36,927 bases of DNA from an uncultured Lachnospiraceae bacterium (GTDB taxonomy: Bacteria > Bacillota > Clostridia > Lachnospirales > Lachnospiraceae), in assembly GCA_902768735.1 (NCBI GenBank), contig CACXMK010000016.1:1-36927 (forward strand). Reading direction: 5' to 3'. The translations under genes were made by a program, and so were the position numbers. Positions 1 through 7,878 of the stretch are shown piece after piece (positions within the stretch are counted from its first letter, which is position 1; every line of letters starts with the position of its first letter). The notes below the pieces were generated by a model, which saw nothing but the letters and a program-made list of their open reading frames with translations, was not told the DNA's origin and searched no databases.

Positions 1-606
1 GAGGCGGGAGGCAAGGTCACATTCGACGGCAAAGAGATCCCGCTGAACAATCCCCGAAATTGTCTGGATTCATCGTTCGCTTTCGTGTCTGAGGACAGAA
101 GAGGCGTCGGTCTTTTACTGGATGAATCCCTGGAGTGGAATGTCGCTTTCCCCGCGATGCAGATCCAGAATAAGTTCCTGAAGAACTACCTGGGCGGCCT
201 CGTAAAGTGGAGAGATGAAAAGGCGATCCGTGAGATCACCGAAAAATATATCGATGAGCTGAAGATCAAGTGCACGAGCTCCAAGCAGAACGCAAGAGAA
301 CTCTCGGGCGGCAACCAGCAGAAGATCTGCCTTGCCAAGGCATTTGCGCTGGAGCCAAGGCTCCTGTTCGTATCGGAGCCCACGCGCGGCATCGACGTCG
401 GCGCCAAGGCGCTGGTCCTTGACGCTCTCAAGAAATTTAACCGCGAGAACGGTGTAACTGTAGTCATGATCTCCTCTGAGCTGGAGGAGCTTCGTCAGAC
501 CTGCGACCGCATCGCGATCGTATCCGGCGGCAGGATCTCCGGGATCCTCCCGGCGTCAGCTTCTGTGGAAGATCTCGGTATGCTGATGCTGAGCAATGTC
601 ATTTGA
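1..606 (+). CDS. Sugar-type ABC transporter ATP-binding protein, C-terminal half (5' truncated by window)
   Basis: This is the end of an RbsA/MglA-type double ATPase that powers an importer of the ribose/galactose/nucleoside class. The frame is open from base 1, so the true start lies outside the window; the ATG at 85 is internal. The visible 201 residues hold the signature motif LSGGNQQK (bases 304-327), a Walker B region reading LLFVSEPTRGIDVG (bases 361-402), and the Ser-type switch region MISSELEEL that is normal for the second domain of this family. The oddity is Walker B: the aspartate that usually precedes the catalytic glutamate is serine (codon 373-375). The gene ends 14 bases before the first permease, with a clear AAAGGAGG ribosome site between, so they are one operon. 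The family is secure; the substrate cannot be told from this fragment. Confidence 0.9.
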   Translation, partial: EAGGKVTFDGKEIPLNNPRNCLDSSFAFVSEDRRGVGLLLDESLEWNVAFPAMQIQNKFLKNYLGGLVKWRDEKAIREITEKYIDELKIKCTSSKQNARELSGGNQQKICLAKAFALEPRLLFVSEPTRGIDVGAKALVLDALKKFNRENGVTVVMISSELEELRQTCDRIAIVSGGRISGILPASASVEDLGMLMLSNVI

Positions 607-620
607 GAAAGGAGGAAGAG

Positions 621-1667
621 ATGACGAAAGAAAAAATAATGGCCGCGCTGAAGGAATTCGGCATCCCGCGCCTGATCATCACAGGATTCCTCCTGCTTCT
701 TCTGATCATGGCGCCGTTTGTCGGCGCAGATCTGCCGACGCAGATCTCCAATATCATCAACCGCTTCAGCTGGAACGGCATTTTGGTGCTCGCGATGGTC
801 CCGATGGTACATTCGGGATGCGGACTGAATTTCGGACTTCCGCTCGGCATCATCTCGGGCCTTCTGGGAGCGACTCTCTCTGTGGAGCTCGGATTTACGG
901 GAAGGTTTTCCTTTTTCATGGCGATCCTGATCGCCACGCCCTTCGCCCTGCTTTTGGGAACGCTTTATGGCTGGCTCCTCAATAAGATCAAGGGCGGCGA
1001 GATGATGATCGCGACGTACGTAGGATTTTCCTCAGTATCGCTGATGTGCATGCTCTGGCTCATCTTGCCGTATCACAGCCCCAACATGGTCTGGGGTCTG
1101 TCGGGCAAGGGACTCCGTACAACGATCTCCCTCGAAGGGTATTACATCAATGCGCTCGCGGATATTCTCAGGATCAGGATCGGCGCGATCTCGATCCCTA
1201 CCGGAACGATCCTGTTTTTTGCCCTTCTGGCTTTTGGCATCTGGGCATTTCTGCATACCAAAACAGGGACGGCCATGACAGCAGTCGGCTCGAACCCGGC
1301 GTTCGCGCGCGCGGCAGGCATCAACGTGGACGGCATCCGTATGCTGTCGGTCATCATGTCCACGTGGCTGGCGGCGGTCGGCATCCTTGTCTACGAGCAG
1401 GGATTCGGCTTTATCCAGCTGTACATGGCGCCGTTCTATATGGCGCTCCCCGCGGTCTCCGCGATCCTGATCGGCGGAGCAACGGTCAATAAGGCAACGA
1501 TCATGAACGTCATTGTCGGAACGATCCTGTTCCAGGGCATCGTCACGATGACGCCTACTGTCATGAACAACATGATCCACATGGATATGTCGGAGGTCAT
1601 CCGCATCATCGCTTCGATGGGCATGATCCTGTTCGCACTGACCAGAAAGACGGAGGCATCCAAATGA
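621..1667 (+). CDS. ABC transporter permease, RbsC-like family (first of two)
   Basis: A 348-residue, strongly hydrophobic inner-membrane permease of the BPD_transp_2 class, used by ribose, AI-2 and nucleoside importers. The C-terminal half carries the family's cytoplasmic coupling segment, seen here as the GSNPAFARAAGINVDG stretch, followed by the usual glycine-rich membrane segment with AILIGGATVNKA. I chose ATG 621 because it follows AAAGGAGGAAG; an in-frame TTG at 603 lies inside the ATPase stop region and has no ribosome site. The stop overlaps the next start as ATGA. The pairing of one double ATPase with two non-identical permeases is like YufOPQ/Lsr systems, so I infer that this protein forms a heterodimer with the product at 1664. 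The substrate is unknown. Confidence 0.88.
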   Translation: MTKEKIMAALKEFGIPRLIITGFLLLLLIMAPFVGADLPTQISNIINRFSWNGILVLAMVPMVHSGCGLNFGLPLGIISGLLGATLSVELGFTGRFSFFMAILIATPFALLLGTLYGWLLNKIKGGEMMIATYVGFSSVSLMCMLWLILPYHSPNMVWGLSGKGLRTTISLEGYYINALADILRIRIGAISIPTGTILFFALLAFGIWAFLHTKTGTAMTAVGSNPAFARAAGINVDGIRMLSVIMSTWLAAVGILVYEQGFGFIQLYMAPFYMALPAVSAILIGGATVNKATIMNVIVGTILFQGIVTMTPTVMNNMIHMDMSEVIRIIASMGMILFALTRKTEASK

Positions 1668-2812
1668 ACGAGAATAATACAAATAAGAAAAACGGTTCTT
1701 TGGACATCCTCACGCTGGCGCAGAGATTCTCCGTGCCGCTCATGTTCATTATCATCTGCGCGATCTGTATTCCGGTTTCCGGTCTTTCCATGAACATGCT
1801 GCTCGACGAGATCGTTACGCGCATGGGAAGGAACGCGTTCCTGATCCTCAGCCTCCTCATCCCGATCATGGCAGGCATGGGCCTCAATTTCGGTATGACG
1901 CTGGGCGCTATGGCGGCGGAGATCGCGCTGATCTTCGTGTCCGACTGGCAGATCGTCGGCATTCCCGGAATGGTGCTGGCAGCCATTGTGTCGGTGCCGA
2001 TCTCGGTGCTGCTCGGTGTTTTCTGCGGTAAGATCCTTAACGAGGCGAAAGGCCGCGAGATGATCACGAGCTACATCATGAGCTTTTTCGTCAACGGTAT
2101 CTATCAGCTCGTTGTCCTGTACCTGATGGGCAGTATCATTCCGATCAAGCACGGTGCGATCAAGCTTCCCAGAGGTTATGGCATCCGCAATACGGTGTCT
2201 CTTCTGAATATGAGGCAAAAGCTCGACAACCTGCTCGCTATCAGGATCCACGGCGTGAAAATACCGGTAGCGACCTTTATCATCATCGCCCTCCTGTGTC
2301 TGTTCATCGTCTGGTTCAGCAGAACGAAGCTCGGCCAGGATATGCGCGCCGTCGGTCAGGATATGGAAGTGGCGAGAGATGCGGGTATCAATGTGGACCG
2401 CACGAGGATCATCTCGATCGTCATGTCAACAGTGCTGGCAGGTTTCGGAATGATCATCTATCTTCAGAACATGGGAAACATCGCGACTTACAGTGCGCAC
2501 AGCCAGATCGGTATGTTCTGTATCGCGGCGCTTCTGGTCGGCGGAGCTTCCGTTGACCGCGCGTCCATCGGAAACGTGTTCCTCGGCGTCATCCTGTTCC
2601 ACACGATGTTCATCGTGGCGCCCAAAGCCGGCGCAGTGATCACGGGAGACTCTATGATCGGCGAGTACTTCCGCGTGTTCGTATCCTATGCGGTTATTAC
2701 GGTTGCCCTGATCATGTATGAGACAAACAAGCGCAGGCAGAAGAAAACTGCGGGTCAGCAGCTGGCACAGGCCCAGAAAGAAGAAGCAGCCGGAAAGGAA
2801 GGAGAGGCATGA
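1664..2812 (+). CDS. ABC transporter permease, RbsC-like family (second of two)
   Basis: A 382-residue membrane permease of the same class as its upstream neighbour, but clearly divergent from it. It has the same coupling segment, here AVGQDMEVARDAGINVDR, and the same later segment LLVGGASVDRASIGN, which suggests an old duplication. Its C-terminal 30 residues form a charged Lys/Gln/Ala/Glu tail (around QQLAQAQKEEAAGKEGEA) that the first permease lacks. Its start overlaps the previous stop by 4 bases and its own stop overlaps the next start in the same ATGA manner, so translation of the set is probably coupled. Expected partner: the ATPase at 1-606. No substrate-binding protein is visible; it may lie upstream of the window. 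Confidence 0.88.
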   Translation: MNENNTNKKNGSLDILTLAQRFSVPLMFIIICAICIPVSGLSMNMLLDEIVTRMGRNAFLILSLLIPIMAGMGLNFGMTLGAMAAEIALIFVSDWQIVGIPGMVLAAIVSVPISVLLGVFCGKILNEAKGREMITSYIMSFFVNGIYQLVVLYLMGSIIPIKHGAIKLPRGYGIRNTVSLLNMRQKLDNLLAIRIHGVKIPVATFIIIALLCLFIVWFSRTKLGQDMRAVGQDMEVARDAGINVDRTRIISIVMSTVLAGFGMIIYLQNMGNIATYSAHSQIGMFCIAALLVGGASVDRASIGNVFLGVILFHTMFIVAPKAGAVITGDSMIGEYFRVFVSYAVITVALIMYETNKRRQKKTAGQQLAQAQKEEAAGKEGEA

Positions 2813-3279
2813 AAAACAAACGTAAGCTCTTATTCCGTATCGCCGCGCTCCTGATCGTTCTGGCTGTCGCAGGCACCATGTTTGTGATCGGGCGCGGGCA
2901 TACGATCTATTTTGACAACAAAGAGACGTCTTACAACGGACAGACCGTTGCGCCGTTCTACAATGTGAAAGTTACGGTCGGCGACCAGAAACCTGCGAAG
3001 CTCTCCAAAGGAGACAGGGGAATGGCGGATCTCATGGGACAGACGCTCTCTGTGACACTTGAGATCACTGATTCCGAGGGCGGTACACCCCACGCGCACA
3101 AGGTCAGCATGAAGGTCCCCTACAATATGGACGGCATCGCGATCAATGTGCCGGCTCTGATGGCGGGACTGCCGCAGGACGCGTATCTGAGCGAATTTGT
3201 GATCAAGGAGCCTGAGCCCACCGCTGAGGACGAAGAGATCGTAACGGACGAGCTCGAAAACATAGGCGGTGATCTGTAA
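2809..3279 (+). CDS. Small membrane-anchored protein of the ABC operon (possibly DUF6672)
   Basis: A 156-residue protein with one N-terminal hydrophobic helix (about residues 9-28) after a short basic stretch, and no lipobox, so it is probably anchored in the membrane with a small domain outside. After the helix comes GRGHTIYFDNKE, then a beta-rich region, and an acidic C-terminus from about residue 135 on. It starts inside the stop of the second permease (ATGA), so it belongs to the transporter operon. From memory it resembles DUF6672 proteins that accompany this kind of two-permease system, but I cannot verify the match. A role as an accessory or assembly subunit of the importer is inference from position only. 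No terminator is obvious in the 99 bases after it. Confidence 0.7.
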   Translation: MKNKRKLLFRIAALLIVLAVAGTMFVIGRGHTIYFDNKETSYNGQTVAPFYNVKVTVGDQKPAKLSKGDRGMADLMGQTLSVTLEITDSEGGTPHAHKVSMKVPYNMDGIAINVPALMAGLPQDAYLSEFVIKEPEPTAEDEEIVTDELENIGGDL

Positions 3280-3378
3280 GAAGCGCGAAGAGCGGGACAC
3301 TCACAGCTGCGGCGAAACAGCTCCGCGATAGTAACAGGGTGCTAATGTGATGTTATGTTAAAAAGGAGGACGAAACAG

Positions 3379-3780
3379 ATGACAGGAATTGAAAAAGTAT
3401 GCAGTTTTCTGAAAGAAGCACAGACGTATTATCTGGCGACTGTGGACGGCGACCAGCCGAGAGTCAGGCCTTTCGGAACCGTCAACATCTTTGAGGACAA
3501 GCTCTACATCCAGACGGGAAGGGTCAAGGATGTGGCTAAGCAGCTCATAGCGAACCCCAAGGCGGAGATCTGCGCGTTCAAGGACGGCACCTGGCTCCGA
3601 GTCGCGGGCGAGCTCGTTGACGACGACCGCGTAGAACCCAAGAAAGCCATGCTGGATGCCTATCCGTCACTTCGCGCGATGTATGACCCGGAAGACGGGA
3701 ACACAATGGTCCTGTATTTCAAGAACGCGAAGGCAACCTTCAGCTCCTTCACAGCAGCTCCTGAGACAGTAGAGTTTTAA
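3379..3780 (+). CDS. Pyridoxamine 5'-phosphate oxidase-like (split-barrel flavin-binding fold) protein
   Basis: A 133-residue protein of the PNPOx-like split-barrel superfamily. The order of elements fits: an N-terminal helix, YYLATVDGDQPRVRPFG as the first barrel hairpin with the typical arginine pattern, LYIQTGRVKDVAKQL as the second, and LRVAGELVDDDR as the third. These small cytoplasmic proteins usually bind FMN, F420 or heme and reduce or sequester small molecules; the short form seen here is normally not the true vitamin B6 enzyme. ATG 3379 is chosen because AAGGAGGA (3363-3370) sits 8 bases upstream; a TTG-type extension to 3355 would pass through that site. A strong hairpin follows at 3796. 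It is separated from the ABC operon by 99 bases and its relation to it is unclear. Confidence 0.85.
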   Translation: MTGIEKVCSFLKEAQTYYLATVDGDQPRVRPFGTVNIFEDKLYIQTGRVKDVAKQLIANPKAEICAFKDGTWLRVAGELVDDDRVEPKKAMLDAYPSLRAMYDPEDGNTMVLYFKNAKATFSSFTAAPETVEF

Positions 3781-3795
3781 AAACAGGCATAGTTT

Positions 3796-3820
3796 AAGGC
3801 CGGCGATGATCGCCGGCCTT
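3796..3820. terminator. Bidirectional terminator hairpin between convergent genes
   Basis: Two perfect 11-base arms (3796-3806 and 3810-3820, AAGGCCGGCGA and its complement) around a TGA loop. It lies 15 bases after the flavin-fold gene and 87 bases past the end of the convergent NCS2 permease gene, so it can serve both. T-richness follows loosely on each side (TTATATTATGTCTTTT on plus; a TTTAAACT stretch and then TTTTT on minus). Confidence 0.75.
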
Positions 3821-3907
3821 ATATTATGTCTTTTATTCATGCATCCCGCATTCTCTCAAAAAAGCAGCTTTTGGTGATGTTCGGAGAAAGACGGCGCCTT
3901 GCTGTTA

Positions 3908-5266
3908 TCAGATCAAAATATACTTGATGATGAACACGAGCGTCAGGACATACATCAGAGGAGTGACCTGCTTGGCCTTGCCGGCTGCTACGTTGAGCAC
4001 GGTGTAGGAGATAATACCGAAGCAGATACCCTCGGAGATGGAGTACATGAACGCCATCGCGAAGATGCAGATGAATGCGGGAACCGCTTCAAGGATATTG
4101 TCCCACTCGATCTTGCTGACCGACTGCATCATGAGGAAACCGACCATGACCAGTGCCGGAGCAGTGGCGAAGGAAGGGATCGTCAGGAACAGAGGAGAGA
4201 AGAACAGGGACAGGATGAACAGAACCCCCGCGAAAATTGCGGTGAGACCTGTGCGTCCGCCTTCCGCAATACCGGATGCGGATTCCACGAAAGTCGTGAT
4301 CGTGGAAGTTCCCATGAGCGCGCCGCACATCGTGCCGACCGCGTCGGACAGAAGCGCGCCCTTGATGCCGGGAAGCCGGCCTTCCTCATCGAGAAGGTTT
4401 GCCTTGGCGGCGCATCCGATCAGTGTTCCGAGAGTATCGAACATGTCGACGAACAGGAACGCGAACATGATGACGATGAAGTCCACACTGAGCACGTTCG
4501 AGAAGTCAAGCTTGAAGAGCGTAGGCGCGAGCGAGGCGGGCATGGAAACGATGCCGGAAGGAATGACACTGTAGAAGCCGGCCTCCGGGTTGGGCACGTA
4601 AAGTCCGGCGATCTGGCAGATTATGCCAAGCACCCATGTGATGATGATGCCGAGCAGGATGCTTCCCTTGACGCCGCGGAGCATAAGGATCGCGGTGATC
4701 AGAATACCGACGATCGCAAGGACAACGGTGATCCCTTCGTAATTGAAGGTGCCGTTCTCAAAGGAACCGCTAAAGGAGAAGATCGAGACCAGCGTGGAGC
4801 TGTCCACAACGATGTGCGCGTTCTGCAGGCCGATAAATGTGATGAAGAGTCCGATACCGACGGAGACCGCGATCTTGAGTGTGGCGGGAATAGCGTTGAA
4901 GATCGCCTCTCGCACATTGGTCAGCGACAGCACGATAAAGATCAGACCTTCCGTAAAGACGGCAGTCAGAGCCATCTGCCAGGAGTAGCCCATTCCGATG
5001 ACGACTGTATACGCGAAGTAAGCGTTCAGGCCCATGCCTGCGGAAAGAACGAACGGCAGATTGGCGAGAAACGCCATGAGGAAGGACGCGATCGCGGAGG
5101 CCAGAGCCGTCGCGGTGAAAATAGCGCCCGAATCCATTCCCGAAGCACTCAGGATACTGGGGTTGACCGCCAGAATGTACGCCATTGTCATGAAGGTGGT
5201 AAGGCCGGCAGCCATCTCTGTTTTGACGTCTGTGCCGTGTTCCTTCAGTTTAAAAAACTGTTCCAT
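3908..5266 (-). CDS. NCS2 family (AzgA/PbuG-type) adenine/guanine/hypoxanthine permease
   Basis: A 452-residue purine base transporter of the NCS2 AzgA-like branch, a proton-coupled importer in the cell membrane. Family hallmarks are visible: the opening FFKLKEHGTDVKTEMAAGLT followed by FMTMAYILAVNP, then GMGLNAYFAYTVV, then FLFVDMFDTLGTLIG and the following GALLSDAVGTMCGALMGTST region that lines the substrate site, with many hydrophobic helices. ATG at 5266 (Met-Glu-Gln) is chosen because GAAAGGGG precedes it; a longer form starting 15 codons earlier has no ribosome site and a charged non-conserved extension. I searched the leader for the purine riboswitch core and did not find it. The gene is single, convergent with the flavin-fold gene. 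Which base it prefers cannot be told by eye. Confidence 0.93.
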   Translation of the reverse strand: MEQFFKLKEHGTDVKTEMAAGLTTFMTMAYILAVNPSILSASGMDSGAIFTATALASAIASFLMAFLANLPFVLSAGMGLNAYFAYTVVIGMGYSWQMALTAVFTEGLIFIVLSLTNVREAIFNAIPATLKIAVSVGIGLFITFIGLQNAHIVVDSSTLVSIFSFSGSFENGTFNYEGITVVLAIVGILITAILMLRGVKGSILLGIIITWVLGIICQIAGLYVPNPEAGFYSVIPSGIVSMPASLAPTLFKLDFSNVLSVDFIVIMFAFLFVDMFDTLGTLIGCAAKANLLDEEGRLPGIKGALLSDAVGTMCGALMGTSTITTFVESASGIAEGGRTGLTAIFAGVLFILSLFFSPLFLTIPSFATAPALVMVGFLMMQSVSKIEWDNILEAVPAFICIFAMAFMYSISEGICFGIISYTVLNVAAGKAKQVTPLMYVLTLVFIIKYILI

Positions 5267-5438
5267 TTGAGATTTCCCCTTTCTCTTAAGGACATTTCGT
5301 CCCGGATACAAATTGATTTACGAGCGTATGATAGCAGAGAATCGCCGAATTATCCATAACTTTAGGGAAATCGGCCAAAAAATTGAGCAGTGGAAGCTGT
5401 ATACAATGACTGTCGCCGTTATTTGATGCCGCCTGTAA

Positions 5439-5467
5439 TTGATGCAGTCCGCAATTAATGCTAAAAT
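5439..5467 (+). promoter_or_regulatory. Sigma-A type promoter for the zinc-ribbon gene
   Basis: TTGATG (5439-5444), a 17-base spacer and TAAAAT (5462-5467). Transcription would begin near 5474 and give a leader of about 73 bases before the ATG at 5547, where GAGGTG serves as ribosome site. The rest of the 280-base gap (5267-5546) holds no gene or riboswitch that I can recognise; a weak minus-strand pair TTGGCC-N18-GATAAT may drive the NCS2 permease. Confidence 0.6.
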
Positions 5468-5546
5468 GAAGGGTAGAGACGCGACGGGACGCCCCAGCGG
5501 CTCTAAAGACGAAGACTGTTTGCACTTTATCATAGCGAGGTGACCA

Positions 5547-6575
5547 ATGGGAAAAATACTGGTCGGATGCTGGGACTGCGACTACTGCCGCGCGGACCAT
5601 ATCTCCGGTGCTGAAAAGATCTGCCCGAGATGCGGCAAGCCCCGCGGGAGAGACGTCACTTTCTATATGGGCGAATCCAAGGAATACGTAAAGGACCCGG
5701 AACACGTCAACAAAAATCCGGACTGGCTGTGTCCTTACTGCAATACGCTCAATCCGGATGAAAACAAGTTCTGCTCTGCATGCGGCGCCGCGAGAGAAGA
5801 GAGTGAAGCCAATTACTTTGAGAGCAAGGAGAATGAGAAGAAAAAGAAGGCTGAGCTGGAGGCAAAATTGAACCAGGGAAGAGAAAACTCCTCCGGTTCG
5901 AGAAGTGCCGGCAAGAGCAGGATGCCTCTCCTCCTTGTGATGCTGGCGCTGATCGCCGCAATGATCTTCATGACAATGCCCCACAAGAAGGGCATGAAGG
6001 TGGATTCCAAGACATGGGAGCGGAGCATCAGCATCGAAAAGTACCAGGAGGTCAAGGAGAGCAGCTGGAACCTGCCGGGCGGCGCCCTGAACGTAACGAG
6101 CAGGGAGGAGGTCTACACCTACAATCACGTTCTCGACCACTATGAGACAAGGACGAGGCAGGTAGCGGAGAGAGTTTTCGACGGCTATGATACAGAGATC
6201 GAATACAAGGACCTGGGCAATGGCCTGTTCGAAGAAGTGGAACATCAGATTCCGAGATACCGGACGGAATACCATACGGAGACATACGAAGAACCGATCT
6301 ACATCGATATCCCGGTGTTCGAGAAGAAGTATTATTACAGCATTATGAGGTGGCTGTACGACCGGGACGAGACCACATCCGGTGCTGACAGCGAGCCCTA
6401 TTACGCGGAACTGAACCTGCCGGAAACGGAGCGGGAGAGCGGCCGCAGGGAGCGGTACTGGATCATCTCGGGCGGCAAAAAATACAAGATCAGTTACGAC
6501 CTGTGGAATCAGATCAAGACGGGATCGAAGATCAAGGTTACGATCCATTCGGATGAGATCCTGGAGCTGAACTGA
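5547..6575 (+). CDS. Membrane-anchored double zinc-ribbon protein of unknown function
   Basis: A 342-residue protein I do not recognise by name. Residues 8-30 hold one four-cysteine zinc ribbon (C11, C14, C26, C29, preceded by Trp9) and residues 60-80 a second, WLCPYCNTLNP..FCSACG (C62, C65, C76, C79), much like RanBP2-type fingers. A Lys/Glu-rich linker (about 85-125) leads to one membrane helix (about 127-144), then a 195-residue domain rich in Tyr, Glu and Thr. The predicted topology is zinc ribbons inside and the large domain outside, which is a layout seen in bacterial zinc-ribbon membrane proteins of unknown role. It has its own promoter and terminator, so it is a single-gene unit. A sensing or scaffold role is only a guess. 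Confidence 0.75.
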   Translation: MGKILVGCWDCDYCRADHISGAEKICPRCGKPRGRDVTFYMGESKEYVKDPEHVNKNPDWLCPYCNTLNPDENKFCSACGAAREESEANYFESKENEKKKKAELEAKLNQGRENSSGSRSAGKSRMPLLLVMLALIAAMIFMTMPHKKGMKVDSKTWERSISIEKYQEVKESSWNLPGGALNVTSREEVYTYNHVLDHYETRTRQVAERVFDGYDTEIEYKDLGNGLFEEVEHQIPRYRTEYHTETYEEPIYIDIPVFEKKYYYSIMRWLYDRDETTSGADSEPYYAELNLPETERESGRRERYWIISGGKKYKISYDLWNQIKTGSKIKVTIHSDEILELN

Positions 6576-6610
6576 AGCTGACAGTAAAGCAGGGGCATTC
6601 GAGTGCCTTA

Positions 6611-6647
6611 TGATCTGTGGATCGTCGGTTTTGACGATATCAGATCA
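6611..6647 (+). other. Stable hairpin in the 3' tail of the zinc-ribbon transcript
   Basis: TGATCTG (6611-6617) pairs with CAGATCA (6641-6647), and ATCGTC (6621-6626) pairs with GACGAT (6633-6638) around a six-base loop, with a 3-by-2 internal loop between the helices. No run of T follows, so it is not a normal terminator. It lies 35 bases past the stop codon and 50 bases before the likely terminator. Confidence 0.5.
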
Positions 6648-6697
6648 AGCTGCCTTATCTCACCGGCTGTGACAACGATGAGAGTGTAATCAAAGAG

Positions 6698-6750
6698 GGG
6701 GCGCATTACGTGTGAAGTTCAGTTCACAGTAATGATGCGCCCCTTCTTTT
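6698..6750 (+). terminator. Rho-independent terminator after the zinc-ribbon gene
   Basis: GGGGCGCAT (6698-6706) pairs with ATGCGCCCC (6735-6743), with an inner GTGAA/TTCAC helix, followed by TTCTTTTG. It ends the transcript with a 3' tail of about 175 bases. The -10 box of the next gene begins only a few bases later. Confidence 0.75.
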
Positions 6751-6754
6751 GTTG

Positions 6755-6760
6755 TATAAT
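6755..6760 (+). promoter_or_regulatory. -10 box (TATAAT) for the alpha/beta hydrolase gene
   Basis: A perfect TATAAT directly after the terminator tail. No good -35 is seen at the right distance (ATGATG at 6732), so this is probable but not certain. A start near 6767 would exclude GAAGGAG at 6761 from the transcript and leaves AAAGGAG at 6790 as the only ribosome site, which supports the GTG start at 6808. Confidence 0.45.
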
Positions 6761-6807
6761 GAAGGAGCAGGATCCCGCAGAATCATTTGAAAAGGAGCCC
6801 ACCTACA

Positions 6808-7872
6808 GTGAAGAAAAAGGGGCACGCGCTCAGAAACTGCATAGTTGTGATCCTGGTCCTTTCAGTGATGTATTGGGTGGCAGTGAACATTCTGGTCAGC
6901 GCGGTGCTGGTGCCGTCTTTTATGGAAAAGCTTGACGCTTTTGACAGGATCGTGGAACAGAGCTATTCAGAGCAGGTGCAGGAGACTTCCCTTCAGAAAA
7001 ACGCGACAGCCATGTACGTGATCGGAAAGAGCTGGGCGGGACGCGCGGAGCCGGAGGAAGTCGCGATCCTTTCGGAAGACGGATACCGGCTGAAGGGCGT
7101 GATCTTCACTGCCGGGCGAATGGGTCCGGCTCCTTCTTCGGAAACCGCGCCCGCTGCGTCCGCAGCAGGCGGCGCTGAGACAGCCGTAGTCCCTGCGGAT
7201 CCTTCCCATCGCTGGGTCGTCCTGCTGCACGGCTATACCGGAAGCAAGGAGATGATGTACCCTTACGCGTACCGCTATGTACAACAGGGGTACAACGCGT
7301 TAGCAATGGATTTCAGATGTCAGGGAGAGAGCGAAGGTGACTATATTGGCCTTGGATCGACAGACAGCAGGGACCTGCTGCTGTGGATCGACCTGATCCT
7401 TGAAAGAGACCCGGAGGCGGAGATCGTGCTCCACGGCCTTTCCATGGGCGCGTCGACAGCGCTGATCCTCTCCGGCATGGAGGAGGCACCTTCAAGTATT
7501 AAGGCGGTGATCTCGGACTGTGCCTACACTGATGCGTATTCGATGTTTAAGGAGAAGATCGGAAGCTGGTTCCATCTGCCGGCATTTCCCGTGGTAGACA
7601 GCGCGAATCTCATGATCAGGCTTCGCGCTGGGTATGATCTCAAAGAGACGTCGCCGCTTCACGCCGTCCAAAAGAGCCGGATCCCGACGCTTTTTATCCA
7701 CGGGAGGGAGGACCGCATGATCCCTGTGAAGATGTGCCTGCAGCTCAACAATGCGGCAGCCTGCCCCAAGGACATTCTGATCATTGGAGGTGCGGGGCAC
7801 GCGCAGGCGGGAGAGAAGGACCCGGTTCTGTATTTTGGCGCGGTCGACAGGTTCCTCAAAGAGAACTTTTGA
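6808..7872 (+). CDS. Membrane-anchored alpha/beta hydrolase
   Basis: A 354-residue serine hydrolase with an N-terminal membrane helix (about residues 10-35), so it probably acts at the outer face. Alpha/beta-hydrolase landmarks are in order: the HGYTGSK oxyanion loop (141-147), the nucleophile elbow GLSMG with Ser212, the acid in HGREDRMIP (Asp302), and the histidine in GGAGHAQ (His331). It resembles YqkD/Bem46-type hydrolases whose substrates are unknown. Residues 103-133 are a loop rich in Ala, Pro, Gly and Ser placed before the first core strand. GTG 6808 is preferred over TTG 6787 because AAAGGAG (6790-6796) lies just before it. After the stop, the same frame continues through two near-identical 15-base units (see repeat at 7879). 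Confidence 0.85.
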   Translation: MKKKGHALRNCIVVILVLSVMYWVAVNILVSAVLVPSFMEKLDAFDRIVEQSYSEQVQETSLQKNATAMYVIGKSWAGRAEPEEVAILSEDGYRLKGVIFTAGRMGPAPSSETAPAASAAGGAETAVVPADPSHRWVVLLHGYTGSKEMMYPYAYRYVQQGYNALAMDFRCQGESEGDYIGLGSTDSRDLLLWIDLILERDPEAEIVLHGLSMGASTALILSGMEEAPSSIKAVISDCAYTDAYSMFKEKIGSWFHLPAFPVVDSANLMIRLRAGYDLKETSPLHAVQKSRIPTLFIHGREDRMIPVKMCLQLNNAAACPKDILIIGGAGHAQAGEKDPVLYFGAVDRFLKENF

Positions 7873-7878
7873 TCAAAG

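Noticed and set aside
3899-5359. A 486-codon open frame on the plus strand opposite the NCS2 permease
   Set aside because: The translation is almost free of hydrophobic stretches and full of Asp/Arg/Glu/His, the typical image of a membrane protein read from the other strand.
5267-5546. Purine riboswitch in the NCS2 permease leader
   Set aside because: The conserved core (paired loops around the TATA-CC and TGG elements) was not found on the minus strand in this gap.
5286-6548. A 420-codon minus-strand open frame over the zinc-ribbon gene
   Set aside because: The plus strand has paired cysteine ribbons, promoter and ribosome site; the minus frame is Phe/Leu/Val-rich noise that also crosses the promoter.
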